64,000 nt of DNA, taken from positions 100,234,805 to 100,298,804 of the forward strand of contig OX104111.1 of NCBI GenBank assembly GCA_944474755.1, written 5' to 3'. The notes under the pieces are model-generated. The model saw nothing but the letters and a program-made list of their open reading frames with translations. It was not told where the DNA came from and searched no databases. The position numbers and the translations under genes were made by a program. Origin of the DNA: Limnoperna fortunei. Its lineage: Eukaryota; Mollusca; Bivalvia; Mytilida; Modiolidae. Positions 1 to 15,268 of the stretch are shown in pieces (the first letter of the stretch is position 1; each line of letters opens with the position of its first letter).

Positions 1-930
1 TGTATGTAATAACAACTAGTCAGTAATAGGTGTATGTAATAACAACTAGTCAGTAATAGGTGTATGTAATAACCACTAGTCAGTAATAGGTGTATGTAAT
101 AACAACTAGTCAGTAATAGGTGTATCATAACAACTAGTCAGTAATAGGTGTATGTAATAACAACTAGTCAGTAATAGGTGCATGTAATAACAACTAGTCA
201 GTAATAGGTGTATCATAACAACTAGTCAGTAATAGGTGTATCATAACAACTAGTCAGTAATAGGTGTATGTAATAACAACTAGTCAGTAATAGGTGTTTG
301 TAATAACAACAAGTCAGTAATAGGTGCATGTAATAACAACTAGTCAGTAATAGGTGTATCATAACAACTAGTCAGTAATAGGTGTATGTAATAACAACTA
401 GTCAGTAATAGGTGTATCATAACAACTAGTCAGTAATAGGTGTATCATAACAACTAGTCAGTAATAGGTGTATCATAACAACTAGTCAGTAATAGGTGTA
501 TCATAACAACTAGTCAGTAATAGGTGTATGTAATAACAACTAGTCAGTAATAGGTGTATCATAACAACTAGTCAGTAATAGGTGTATGTAATAACAACTA
601 GTCAGTAATAGGTGTATCATAACAACTAGTCAGTTATAGGTGTATGTAATAACAACTAGTCAGTAATAGGTGTATCATAACAACTAGTCAGTAATAGGTG
701 CATGTAATAACAACTAGTCAGTAATAGGTGTATCATAACAACTAGTCAGTAATAGGTGTATCATAACAACTAGTCAGTAATAGGTGTTTGTAATAACAAC
801 TAGTCAGTAATAGGTGTATGTAATAACAACTAGTCAGTAATAGGTGTATGTAATAACAACTAGTCAGTAATAGGTGTATCATAACAACTAGTCAGTAATA
901 GGTGCATGTAATAACAACTAGTCAGTAATA

Positions 931-3721
931 GGTGTATCATAACAACTAGTCAGTAATAGGTGTATCATAACAACTAGTCAGTAATAGGTGTATCATAACA
1001 ACTAGTCAGTAATAGGTGCATGTAATAACAACTAGTCAGTAATAGGTGTATCATAACAACTAGTCAGTAATAGGTGTATCATAACAACTAGTCAGTAATA
1101 GGTGTATGTAATAACAACTAGTCAGTAATAGGTGTATCATAACAACTAGTCAGTAATAGGTGTATGTAATAACAACTAGTCAGTAATAGGTGCATGTAAT
1201 AACAACTAGTCAGTAATAGGTGTATCATAACAACTAGTCAGTAATAGGTGTGTCATAACAACTAGTCAGTAATAGGTGTATCATAACAACTAGTCAGTAA
1301 TAGGTGTATCATAACAACTTGTCAGTAATAGGTGTATCATAACAACTAGTCAGTAATAGGTGTATCATAACAACTAGTCAGTAATAGGTGTATGTAATAA
1401 CAACTAGTCAGTAATAGGTGTGTCATAACAACTAGTCAGTAATAGGTGTATCATAACAACTAGTCAGTAATAGGTGTATCATAACAACTAGTCAGTAATA
1501 GGTGTGTCATAACAAGTAGTCAGTAATAGGTGTATGTAATAACAACTAGTCAGTAATAGGTGTATGTAATAACAACTAGTCAGTAATAGGTGTATGTAAT
1601 AACAACTAGTCAGTATTAGGTGTATCATAACAACTAGTCAGTAATAGGTGCATGTAATAACAACTAGTCAGTAATAGGTGTGTCATAACAACTAGTCAGT
1701 TATAGGTGTATCATAACAACTAGTCAGTAATAGGTGTATCATAACAACTAGTCAGTAATAGGTGTATCATAACAACTTGTCAGTAATAGGTGTATCATAA
1801 CAACTAGTCAGTAATAGGTGTATCATAACAACTAGTCAGTAATAGGTGTATCATAACAACTAGTCAGTAATAGGTGTATGTAATAACAACTAGTCAGTAA
1901 TAGGTGTATCATAACAACTAGTCAGTAATAATAGGTGTATGTAATAACAACTAGTCAGTAATAGGTGTATCATAACAACTAGTCAGTAATAGGTGTATCA
2001 TAGCAACTAGTCAGTAATAGGTGCATGTAATAACAACTAGTCAGTAATAGGTGTATGTAATAACAACTAGTCAGTAATAGGTGTATGTAATAACAACTAG
2101 TCAGTAATAGCTGTATGTAATAACAACTAGTCAGTAATAGGTGTATGTAATAACAACTAGTCAGTAATAGGAGTATGTAATAACAACTAGTCAGTAATAG
2201 GTGTATCATAACAACTAGTCAGTAATAGGTGTATCATAACAACTAGTCAGTAATAGGTGTATCATAACAACTAGTCAGTAATAGGTGTATCATAACAACT
2301 AGTCAGTAATAGGTGTATCATAACAACTAGTCAGTAATAGGTGTATCATAACAACTAGTCAGTAATAGGTGCATGTAATAACAACTAGTCAATAATAGTT
2401 GTATGTAATAACAACTAGTCAGTAATAGGTGTATGTAATAACAACTAGTCAGTAATAGGTGTATCATAACAACTAGTCAGTAATAGGTGTATCATAACAA
2501 CTAGTCAGTAATAGGTGCATGTAATAACAACTAGTCAGTAATAGGTGTATGTAATAACAACTAGTCAGTAATAGGTGTATGCAATAACAACTAGTCAGTA
2601 ATAGGTGTATGTAATAACAACTAGTCAGTAATAGGTGTATCATAACAACTAGTCAGTTATAGGTGTATGTAATAACAACTAGTCAGTAATAGGTGTATGC
2701 AATAACAACTAGTCAGTAATAGGTGTATCATAACAACTAGTCAGTAATAGGTGTATGTAATAACAACTAGTCAGTAATAGGTGTATGCAATAACAACTAG
2801 TCAGTAATAGGTGTATGTAATAACAACTAGTCAGTAATAGGTGTATGTAATAACAACTAGTCAGTAATAGGTGTATGTAATAACAACTAGTCAGTAATAG
2901 GTGTATGTAATAACAACTAGTCAGTAATAGGTGTATCATAACAACTAGTCAGTAATAGGTGTATCATAACAACTAGTCAGTAATAGGTGCATGTAATAAC
3001 AACTAGTCAGTAATAGGTGTATGTAATAACAACTAGTCAGTAATAGGTGTATGTAATAACAACTAGTCAGTAATAGGTGTATCATAACAACTAGTCAGTA
3101 ATAGGTGTATGCAATAACAACTAGTCAGTAATAGGTGTATCATAACAACTAGTCAGTAATAGGTGTGTGCAATAACAACTAGTCAGTAATAGGTGTATCA
3201 TAACAACTAGTCAGTAATAGGTGCATGTAATAACAACTAGTCAGTAATAGATGTATGTAATAACAACTAGTCAGTAATAGGTGTATGCAATAACAACTAG
3301 TCAGTAATAGGTGTATCATAACAACTAGTCAGTAATAGGTGTATGTAATAACAACTAGTCAGTAATAGGTGTATGTAATAACAACTAGTCAGTAATAGGT
3401 GTATCATAACAACTAGTCAGTAATAGGTGTATCATAACAACTAGTCAGTAATAGGTGTATGTAATAACAACTAGTCAGTAATAGGTGTATGTAATAACAA
3501 CTAGTCAGTAATAGGTGTATGCAATAACAACTAGTCAGTAATAGGTGTATCATAACAACTAGTCAGTAATAGGTGCATGTAATAACAACTAGTCAGTAAT
3601 AGGTGCATGTAATAACAACTAGTCAGTAATAGGTGTATGTAATAACAACTAGTCAGTAATAGGTGCATGTAATAACAACTAGTCAGTAATAGGTGTATGC
3701 AATAACAACTAGTCAGTAATA
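931..3721. repeat. Higher-order block A, copy 1
   Basis: The order of 28- and 30-mers and of private variants is repeated in the following block. Anchors include GTGTGTCAT units, a unit with CAGTTATAGG, an AATAATAGTTG unit and GTGTGTGCAAT. The offset is 2,791 bp up to about 1930 and 2,818 bp after that. The change is explained by a 3 bp ATA insertion here (near 1930) and one extra 30-mer in copy 2. Confidence 0.85.
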
Positions 3722-6549
3722 GGTGTATCATAACAACTAGTCAGTAATAGGTGTATCATAACAACTAGTCAGTAATAGGTGTATCATAACAACTAGTCAG
3801 TAATAGGTGTATGTAATAACAACTAGTCAGTAATAGGTGTATCATAACAACTAGTCAGTAATAGGTGTATCATAACAACTAGTCAGTAATAGGTGTATGT
3901 AATAACAACTAGTCAGTAATAGGTGTATCATAACAACTAGTCAGTAATAGGTGTATGTAATAACAACTAGTCAGTAATAGGTGCATGTAATAACAACTAG
4001 TCAGTAATAGGTGTATCATAACAACTAGTCAGTAATAGGTGTGTCATAACAACTAGTCAGTAATAGGTGTATCATAACAACTAGTCAGTAATAGGTGTAT
4101 CATAACAACTTGTCAGTAATAGGTGTATCATAACAACTAGTCAGTAATAGGTGTATCATAACAACTAGTCAGTAATAGGTGTATGTAATAACAACTAGTC
4201 AGTAATAGGTGTGTCATAACAACTAGTCAGTAATAGGTGTATCATAACAACTAGTCAGTAATAGGTGTATCATAACAACTAGTCAGTAATAGGTGTGTCA
4301 TAACAACTAGTCAGTAATAGGTGTATGTAATAACAACTAGTCAGTAATAGGTGTATGTAATAACAACTAGTCAGTAATAGGTGTATGTAATAACAACTAG
4401 TCAGTAATAGGTGTATCATAACAACTAGTCAGTAATAGGTGCATGTAATAACAACTAGTCAGTAATAGGTGTGTCATAACAACTAGTCAGTTATAGGTGT
4501 ATCATAACAACTAGTCAGTAATAGGTGTATCATAACAACTAGTCAGTAATAGGTGTATCATAACAACTTGTCAGTAATAGGTGTATCATAACAACTAGTC
4601 AGTAATAGGTGTATCATAACAACTAGTCAGTAATAGGTGTATCATAACAACTAGTCAGTAATAGGTGTATGTAATAACAACTAGTCAGTAATAGGTGTAT
4701 CATAACAACTAGTCAGTAATAGGTGTATGTAATAACAACTAGTCAGTAATAGGTGTATGTAATAACAACTAGTCAGTAATAGGTGTATCATAACAACTAG
4801 TCAGTAATAGGTGTATCATAACAACTAGTCAGTAATAGGTGCATGTAATAACAACTAGTCAGTAATAGGTGTATGTAATAACAACTAGTCAGTAATAGGT
4901 GTATGTAATAACAACTAGTCAGTAATAGCTGTATGTAATAACAACTAGTCAGTAATAGGTGTATGTAATAACAACTAGTCAGTAATAGGAGTATGTAATA
5001 ACAACTAGTCAGTAATAGGTGTATCATAACAACTAGTCAGTAATAGGTGTATCATAACAACTAGTCAGTAATAGGTGTATCATAACAACTAGTCAGTAAT
5101 AGGTGTATCATAACAACTAGTCAGTAATAGGTGTATCATAACAACTAGTCAGTAATAGGTGTATCATAACAACTAGTCAGTAATAGGTGCATGTAATAAC
5201 AACTAGTCAATAATAGTTGTATGTAATAACAACTAGTCAGTAATAGGTGTATGTAATAACAACTAGTCAGTAATAGGTGTATCATAACAACTAGTCAGTA
5301 ATAGGTGTATCATAACAACTAGTCAGTAATAGGTGTATGTAATAACAACTAGTCAGTAATAGGTGTATGTAATAACAACTAGTCAGTAATAGGTGTATGC
5401 AATAACAACTAGTCAGTAATAGGTGTATGTAATAACAACTAGTCAGTAATAGGTGTATCATAACAACTAGTCAGTTATAGGTGTATGTAATAACAACTAG
5501 TCAGTAATAGGTGTATGCAATAACAACTAGTCAGTAATAGGTGTATCATAACAACTAGTCAGTAATAGGTGTATGTAATAACAACTAGTCAGTAATAGGT
5601 GTATGTAATAACAACTAGTCAGTAATAGGTGTATGTAATAACAACTAGTCAGTAATAGGTGTATGTAATAACAACTAGTCAGTAATAGGTGTATGTAATA
5701 ACAACTAGTCAGTAATAGGTGTATGTAATAACAACTAGTCAGTAATAGGTGTATCATAACAACTAGTCAGTAATAGGTGTATCATAACAACTAGTCAGTA
5801 ATAGGTGCATGTAATAACAACTAGTCAGTAATAGGTGTATGTAATAACAACTAGTCAGTAATAGGTGTATGTAATAACAACTAGTCAGTAATAGGTGTAT
5901 CATAACAACTAGTCAGTAATAGGTGTATGCAATAACAACTAGTCAGTAATAGGTGTATCATAACAACTAGTCAGTAATAGGTGTGTGCAATAACAACTAG
6001 TCAGTAATAGGTGTATCATAACAACTAGTCAGTAATAGGTGCATGTAATAACAACTAGTCAGTAATAGATGTATGTAATAACAACTAGTCAGTAATAGGT
6101 GTATGCAATAACAACTAGTCAGTAATAGGTGTATCATAACAACTAGTCAGTAATAGGTGTATGCAATAACAACTAGTCAGTAATAGGTGTATGTAATAAC
6201 AACTAGTCAGTAATAGGTGTATCATAACAACTAGTCAGTAATAGGTGTATCATAACAACTAGTCAGTAATAGGTGTATGTAATAACAACTAGTCAGTAAT
6301 AGGTGTATGTAATAACAACTAGTCAGTAATAGGTGTATGCAATAACAACTAGTCAGTAATAGGTGTATCATAACAACTAGTCAGTAATAGGTGCATGTAA
6401 TAACAACTAGTCAGTAATAGGTGCATGTAATAACAACTAGTCAGTAATAGGTGTATGTAATAACAACTAGTCAGTAATAGGTGCATGTAATAACAACTAG
6501 TCAGTAATAGGTGTATGCAATAACAACTAGTCAGTAATAGGTGTATCAT
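3722..6549. repeat. Higher-order block A, copy 2
   Basis: This is the tandem partner of the block before it and lies directly against it. Unit order matches the first copy throughout, including the rare AATAATAGTTG unit near 5210 and the GTGTGTGCAAT unit near 5985. A few single-base differences separate the copies, for example GTATGTAAT against GTATGCAAT near 5600. Confidence 0.85.
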
Positions 6550-7069
6550 AACAACTAGTCAGTAATAGGTGCATGTAATAACAACTAGTCAGTAATAGGT
6601 GTATCATAACAACTAGTCAGTAATAGGTGTATGTAATAACAACTAGTCAGTAATAGGTGCATGTAATAACAACTAGTCAGTAATAGGTGTATGTAATAAC
6701 AACTAGTCAGTAATAGGTGCATGTAATAACAACTAGTCAGTAATAGGTGCATGTAATAACAACTAGTCAGTAATAGGTGTATGTAATAACAACTAGTCAG
6801 TAATAGGTGTTTGTAATAACAACTAGTCAGTAATAGGTGTATCATAACAACTAGTCAGTAATAGGTGCATGTAATAACAACTAGTCAGTAATAGGTGTAT
6901 CATAACAACTAGTCAGTAATAGGTGTATCATAACAACTAGTCAGTAATAGGTGCATGTAATAACAACTAGTCAGTAATAGGTGTATGTAATAACAACTAG
7001 TCAGTAATAGGTGCATGTAATAACAACTAGTCAGTAATAGGTGTATGTAATAACAACTAGTCAGTAATA

Positions 7070-9330
7070 GGTGTATCATAACAACTAGTCAGTAATAGGT
7101 GTATGTAATAACAACTAGTCAGTAATAGGTGTATCATAACAACTAGTCAGTAATAGGTGTATCATAACAACTAGTCAGTAATAGGTGTATGTAATAACAA
7201 CTAGTCAGTAATAGGTGTATCATAACAACTAGTCAGTAATAGGTGTATGTAATAACAACTAGTCAGTAATAGGTGCATGTAATAACAACTAGTCAGTAAT
7301 AGGTGTATCATAACAACTAGTCAGTAATAGGTGTGTCATAACAACTAGTCAGTAATAGGTGTATCATAACAACTAGTCAGTAATAGGTGTATCATAACAA
7401 CTTGTCAGTAATAGGTGTATCATAACAACTAGTCAGTAATAGGTGTATCATAACAACTAGTCAGTAATAGGTGTATGTAATAACAACTAGTCAGTAATAG
7501 GTGTGTCATAACAACTAGTCAGTAATAGGTGTATCATAACAACTAGTCAGTAATAGGTGTATCATAACAACTAGTCAGTAATAGGTGTGTCATAACAACT
7601 AGTCAGTAATAGGTGTATGTAATAACAACTAGTCAGTAATAGGTGTATGTAATAACAACTAGTCAGTAATAGGTGTATGTAATAACAACTAGTCAGTAAT
7701 AGGTGTATCATAACAACTAGTCAGTAATAGGTGCATGTAATAACAACTAGTCAGTAATAGGTGTGTCATAACAACTAGTCAGTTATAGGTGTATCATAAC
7801 AACTAGTCAGTAATAGGTGTATCATAACAACTAGTCAGTAATAGGTGTATCATAACAACTTGTCAGTAATAGGTGTATCATAACAACTAGTCAGTAATAG
7901 GTGTATCATAACAACTAGTCAGTAATAGGTGTATCATAACAACTAGTCAGTAATAGGTGTATGTAATAACAACTAGTCAGTAATAGGTGTATCATAACAA
8001 CTAGTCAGTAATAGGTGTATGTAATAACAACTAGTCAGTAATAGGTGTATGTAATAACAACTAGTCAGTAATAGGTGTATCATAACAACTAGTCAGTAAT
8101 AGGTGTATCATAACAACTAGTCAGTAATAGGTGCATGTAATAACAACTAGTCAGTAATAGGTGTATGTAATAACAACTAGTCAGTAATAGGTGTATGTAA
8201 TAACAACTAGTCAGTAATAGGTGTATGTAATAACAACTAGTCAGTAATAGGTGTATGTAATAACAACTAGTCAGTAATAGGAGTATGTAATAACAACTAG
8301 TCAGTAATAGGTGTATCATAGCAACTAGTCAGTAATAGGTGTATCATAACAACTAGTCAGTAATAGGTGTATCATAACAACTAGTCAGTAATAGGTGTAT
8401 CATAACAACTAGTCAGTAATAGGTGTATCATAACAACTAGTCAGTAATAGGTGTATCATAACAACTAGTCAGTAATAGGTGCATGTAATAACAACTAGTC
8501 AATAATAGTTGTATGTAATAACAACTAGTCAGTAATAGGTGTATGTAATAACAACTAGTCAGTAATAGGTGTATCATAACAACTAGTCAGTAATAGGTGT
8601 ATCATAGCAACTAGTCAGTAATAGGTGCATGTAATAACAACTAGTCAGTAATAGGTGTATGTAATAACAACTAGTCAGTAATAGGTGTATGCAATAACAA
8701 CTAGTCAGTAATAGGTGTATGTAATAACAACTAGTCAGTAATAGGTGTGTCATAACAACTAGTCAGTTATAGGTGTATGTAATAACAACTAGTCAGTAAT
8801 AGGTGTATGCAATAACAACTAGTCAGTAATAGGTGTATCATAACAACTAGTCAGTAATAGGTGTATGTAATAACAACTAGTCAGTAATAGGTGTATGCAA
8901 TAACAACTAGTCAGTAATAGGTGTATGTAATAACAACTAGTCAGTAATAGGTGTATGTAATAACAACTAGTCAGTAATAGGTGTATGTAATAACAACTAG
9001 TCAGTAATAGGTGTATGTAATAACAACTAGTCAGTAATAGGTGTATCATAACAACTAGTCAGTAATAGGTGTATCATAACAACTAGTCAGTAATAGGTGC
9101 ATGTAATAACAACTAGTCAGTAATAGGTGTATGTAATAACAACTAGTCAGTAATAGGTGTATGTAATAACAACTAGTCAGTAATAGGTGTATCATAACAA
9201 CTAGTCAGTAATAGGTGTATGCAATAACAACTAGTCAGTAATAGGTGTATCATAACAACTAGTCAGTAATAGGTGTGTGCAATAACAACTAGTCAGTAAT
9301 AGGTGTATCATAACAACTAGTCAGTAATAG
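7070..9330. repeat. Higher-order block A, partial third copy
   Basis: Unit order matches 3778-6038 at a constant offset of 3,292 bp. Shared markers are GTGTGTCAT near 7330, the CAGTTATAGG unit, AATAATAGTTG at 8501 and GTGTGTGCAAT near 9275. Homology stops at both ends where the order of 28- and 30-mers departs, so this copy is truncated. The 6550-7069 segment between has no match that I could see. Confidence 0.8.
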
Positions 9331-9736
9331 GTGTATCATAACAACTAGTCAGTAATAGGTGTATCATAACAACTAGTCAGTAATAGGTGTATCATAACAA
9401 CTAGTCAGTAATAGGTGTATCATAACAACTAGTCAGTAATAGGTGCATGTAATAACAACTAGTCAATAATAGTTGTATGTAATAACAACTAGTCAGTAAT
9501 AGGTGTATGTAATAACAACTAGTCAGTAATAGGTGTATCATAACAACTAGTCAGTAATAGGTGTATCATAACAACTAGTCAGTAATAGGTGCATGTAATA
9601 ACAACTAGTCAGTAATAGGTGTATGTAATAACAACTAGTCAGTAATAGGTGTATGCAATAACAACTAGTCAGTAATAGGTGTATGTAATAACAACTAGTC
9701 AGTAATAGGTGTGTCATAACAACTAGTCAGTTATAG
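9301..9736. repeat. Nested 436-bp duplication of 8337-8772
   Basis: Five 28-mers, the rare AATAATAGTTG unit (8501 and 9465) and the CAGTTATAGG unit (8761 and 9725) recur at a constant 964 bp offset. This shows a smaller duplication laid over the large block structure. Confidence 0.7.
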
Positions 9737-12700
9737 GTGTATCATAACAACTAGTCAGTAATAGGTATATCATAACAACTAGTCAGTAATAGGTGTATCA
9801 TAACAACTAGTCAGTAATAGGTGTATCATAACAACTAGTCAGTAATAGGTGTATCATAACAACTAGTCAGTAATAGGTGTATCATAACAACTTGTCAGTA
9901 ATAGGTGTATCATAACAACTAGTCAGTAATAGGTGTATCATAACAACTAGTCAGTAATAGGTGTATGTAATAACAATTAGTCAGTAATAGGTGTATCATA
10001 ACAACTAGTCAGTAATAGGTGTATCATAACAACTAGTCAGTAATAGGTGTATCATAACAACTAGTCAGTAATAGGTGTATCATAACAACTAGTCAGTAAT
10101 AGGTGTATCATAACAACTAGTCAGTAATAGGTGCATGTAATAACAACTAGTCAGTAATAGGTGTATCATAACAACTAGTCAGTAATAGGTGTATGTAATA
10201 ACAACTAGTCAGTAATAGGTGTATCATAACAACTAGTCAGTAATAGGTGTATCATAACAACTAGTCAGTAATAGGTGTATGTAATAACAACTAGTCAGTA
10301 ATAGGTGTATCATAACAACTAGTCAGTAATAGGTGTATCATAACAACTAGTCAGTAATAGGTGTATCATAACAACTAGTCAGTAATAGGTGTATCATAAC
10401 AACTAGTCAGTAATAGGTGTATGTAATAACAACTAGTCAGTAATAGGTGTATCATAACAACTAGTCAGTAATAGGTGTATCATAACAACTAGTCAGTAAT
10501 AGGTGCATGTAATAACAACTAGTCAGTAATAGGTGTATCATAACAACTAGTCAATAATAATTGTATGTAATAACAACTAGTCAGTAATAGGTGTATCATA
10601 ACAACTAGTCAGTAATAGGTGTATCATAACAACTAGTCAGTAATAGGTGTATGTAATAACAACTAGCCAGTAATAGGTGTATCATAACAACTAGTCAGTA
10701 ATAGGTGTATGTAATAACAACTAGCCAGTAATAGGTGTATCATAACAACTAGTCAGTAATAGGTGTATCATAACAACTAGTCAGTAATAGGTGTATGTAA
10801 TAACAACTAGTCAGTAATAGGTGTATGTAATAACAACTAGTCAGTAATAGGTGTATCATAACAACTAGTCAGTAATAGGTGTATGTAATAACAACTAGTC
10901 AGTAATAGGTGTATTATAACAACTAGTCAGTAATAGGTGCATGTAATAACAACTAGTCAGTAATAGGTGTATCATAACAACTAGTCAGTAATAGGTGTAT
11001 GTAATAACAACTAGTCAGTAATAGGTGTATCATAACAACTAGTCAGTAATAGGTGTATCATAACAACTGGTCAGTAATAGGTGTATCATAACAACTAGTC
11101 AGTAATAGGTGTATGTAATAACAACTAGTCAGTAATAGGTGTATCATAACAACTAGTCAGTAATAGGTGTATGTAATAACAACTAGTCAGTAATAGGTGT
11201 ATCATAACAACTAGTCAGTAATAGGTGTATCATAACAACTAGTCAGTAATAGGTGTATGTAATAACAACTAGTCAGTAATAGGTGTATCATAACAACTAG
11301 TCAGTAATAGGTGTATCATAACAACTAGTCAGTAATAGGTGTATCATAACAACTAGTCAGTAATAGGTGTATCATAACAACTAGTCAGTAATAGGTGTAT
11401 GTAATAACAACTAGTCAGTAATAGGTGTATCATAACAACTAGTCAGTAATAGGTGTATCATAACAACTAGTCAGTAATAGGTGTATCATAACAACTAGTC
11501 AGTAATAGGTGCATGTAATAACAACTAGTCAGTAATAGGTGTATCATAACAACTAGTCAGTAATAGGTGTATGTAATAACAACTAGTCAGTAATAGGTGT
11601 ATCATAACAACTAGTCAGTAATAGGTGTATCATAACAACTAGTCAGTAATAGGTGTATGTAATAACAACTAGTCAGTAATAGGTGTATCATAACAACTAG
11701 TCAGTAATAGGTGTATCATAACAACTAGTCAGTAATAGGTGTATCATAACAACTAGTCAGTAATAGGTGCATGTAATAACAACTAGTCAGTAATAGGTGT
11801 ATCATAACAACTAGTCAGTAATAGGTGTATGTAATAACAACTAGTCAGTAATAGGTGTATCATAACAACTAGTCAGTAATAGGTGTATCATAACAACTAG
11901 TCAGTAATAGGTGTATGTAATAACAACTAGCCAGTAATAGGTGTATCATAACAACTAGTCAGTAATAGGTGTATCATAACAACTAGTCAGTAATAGGTGT
12001 ATGTAATAACAACTAGTCAGTAATAGGTGTATGTAATCACAACTAGTCAGTAATAGGTGTATCATAACAACTAGTCAGTAATAGGTGTATGTAATAACAA
12101 CTAGTCAGTAATAGGTGTATCATAACAACTAGTCAGTAATAGGTGCATGTAATAACAACTAGTCAGTAATAGGTGTATCATAACAACTAGTCAGTAATAG
12201 GTGTATGTAATAACAACTAGTCAGTAATAGGTGTATCATAACAACTAGTCAGTAATAGGTGTATCATAACAACTAGTCAGTAATAGGTGTATCATAACAA
12301 CTAGTCAGTAATAGGTGTATGTAATAACAACTAGTCAGTAATAGGTGTATCATAACAACTAGTCAGTAATAGGTGTATGTAATAACAACTAGTCAGTAAT
12401 AGGTGCATCATAACAACTAGTCAGTAATAGGTGTATGTAATAACAACTAGTCAGTAATAGGTGCATGTAATAACAACTAGTCAGTAATACGTGTGTCATA
12501 ACAACTAGTCAGTTATAGGTGTATCATAACAACTAGTCAGTAATAGGTGTATCATAACAACTAGTCAGTAATAGGTGTATCATAACAACTTGTCAGTAAT
12601 AGGTGTATCATAACAACTAGTCAGTAATAGGTGTATGTAATAACAACTAGTCAGTAATAGGTGCATGTAATAACAACTAGTCAGTAATAGGTGTGTCATA

Positions 12701-15268
12701 ACAACTAGTCAGTTATAGGTGTATGTAATAACAACTAGTCAGTAATAGGTGTATCATAACAACTAGTCAGTAATAGGTGTATGTAATAACAACTAGTCAG
12801 TAATAGGCGTATCATAACAACTTGTCAGTAATAGGTGTATCATAACAGCTAGTCAGTAATAGGTGTATGTAATAACAACTAGTCAGTAATAGGTGTATCA
12901 TAACAACTAGTCAGTAATAGGTGTATCGTAACAACTAGTCAGTAATAGGTGTATCATAACAACTAGTCAGTAATAGGTGTATCATAACAACTAGTCAGTA
13001 ATAGGTGTATCATAACAACAAGTCAGTAATAGGTGTATGTAATAACAACTAGTCAGTAATAGGTGTATCATAACAACTAGTCAGTAATAGGTGTATATAA
13101 TAACAACTAGTCAGTAATAGGTGCATGTAATAACAACTAGTCAGTAATAGGTGTATGCAATAACAACTAGTCAGTAATAGGTGTATCATAACAACTAGTC
13201 AGTAATAGGTGTATGTAATAACAACTAGTCAGTAATAGGTGTATGCAATAACAACTAGTCAGTAATAGGTGTATCATAACAACCAGTCAGTAATAGGTGT
13301 ATTTAATAACAACTAGTCAGTAATAGGTGTATGTAATAACAACTAGTCAGTAATAGGTGCATGTAATAACAACTAGTCAGTAATAGGTGCATGTAATAAC
13401 AACTAGTCAGTAATAGGTGCATGTAATAACAACTAGTCAGTAATAGGTGTATGCAATAACAACTAGTCAGTAATAGGTGTATCATAACAACTAGTCAGTA
13501 ATAGGTGTATGTAATAACAACTAGTCAGTAATAGGTGTATCATAACAACTAGTCAGTAATAGGTGTATGTAATAACAACTAGTCAGTAATAGGTGTATCA
13601 TAACAACTAGTCAGTAATAGGTGCATGTAATAACAACTAGTCAGTAATAGGTGTATCATAACAACTAGTCAGTAATAGGTGTATGTAATAACAACTAGTC
13701 AGTAATAGGTGTATCATAACAACTAGTCAGTAATAGGTGTATGTAATAACAACTAGTCAGTAATAGGTGTATGTAATAACAACTAGTCAGTAATAGGTGT
13801 ATCATAACAACTAGTCAGTAATAGGTGTATCATAACAACTAGTCAGTAATAGGTGTATGTAATAACAACTAGTCAGTAATAGGTGTATCATAACAACTAG
13901 TCAGTAATAGGTGTATCATAACAACTAGTCAGTAATAGGTGTATCATAACAACTAGTCAGTAATAGGTGTATCATAACAACTAGTCAGTAATAGGTGTAT
14001 CATAACAACTAGTCAGTAATAGGTGTATCATAACAACTAGACAGTAATAGGTGTATCATAACAACTAGTCAGTAATAGGTGTATGTAATAACAACTAGTC
14101 AGCAATAGGTGTATCATAACAACTAGTCAGTAATAGGTGTATGTAATAACAACTAGTCAGTAATAGGTGCATGTAATAACAACTAGTCAGTAATAGGTGT
14201 ATGTCATAACAACTAGTCAGTTATAGGTGTATGCAATAACAACTAGTTAGTAATAGGTGTATCATAACAACTAGTCAGTAATAGGTGTATGTAATAACAA
14301 CTAGTCAGTAATAGGTGCATGTAATAACAACTAGTCAGTAATAGGTGTATGTAATAACAACTAGTCAGTAATAGGTGTATGTAATAACAACTATACAGTA
14401 ATAGGTGTATCATAACAACTAGTCAGTAATAGGTGTATCATAACAACTAGACAGTAATAGGTGTATCATAACAACTAGTCAGTAATAGGTGTATGTAATA
14501 ACAACTAGTCAGTAATAGGTGTATCATAACAACTAGTCAGTAATAGGTGTATGTAATAACAACTAGTCAGTAATAGGTGTATGTAATAACAACTATACAG
14601 TAATAGGTGTATCATAACAACTAGTCAGTAATAGGTGTATCATAACAACTAGACAGTAATAGGTGTATCATAACAACTAGTCAGTAATAGGTGTATGTAA
14701 TAACAACTAGTCAGTAATAGGTGTATGTAATAACAACTAGTCAGTAATAGGTGTATGTAATAACAACTAGTCAGTAATAGGTGTATGTAATAACAACTAG
14801 TCAGTAATAGGTGTATCATAACAACTAGTCAGTAATAGGTGTATCATAACAACTAGTCAGTAATAGGTGCATCATAACAACTAGTCAGTAATAGGTGTAT
14901 CATAACAACTAGACAGTAATAAGTGTATCATAACAACTAGTCAGTAATAGGTGTATGTAATAACAACTAGTCAGTAATAGGTGTATGTAATAACAACTAG
15001 TCAGTAATAGGTGTATGTAATAACAACTAGTCAGTAATAGGTGTATGTAATAACAACTAGTCAGTAATAGGTGTATCATAACAACTAGTCAGTAATAGGT
15101 GTATCATAACAACTAGTCAGTAATAGGTGCATCATAACAACTAGTCAGTAATAGGTGCATGTCATAACAACTAGTCAATAATAGGTGTATGCAATAACAA
15201 CTAGTCAGTAATAGGTGTATCATAACAACTAGTCAGTAATAGGTGTATCATAACAACTAGTCAGTAAT
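9737..15268. repeat. Satellite sector without a large higher-order block
   Basis: This is the same 28/30-bp array, rich in 28-mers, with more private point variants than the flanking sectors (TAGCCAG, CTATACAG, CTAGACAG, TATTATAAC). I see only short local duplications: a segment with CTATACAG followed by CTAGACAG recurs about 200 bp apart near 14390 and 14590, and a GCATCATAAC unit recurs 260 bp apart near 14869 and 15129. No kilobase-scale repeat of unit order was found by eye. Confidence 0.6.
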
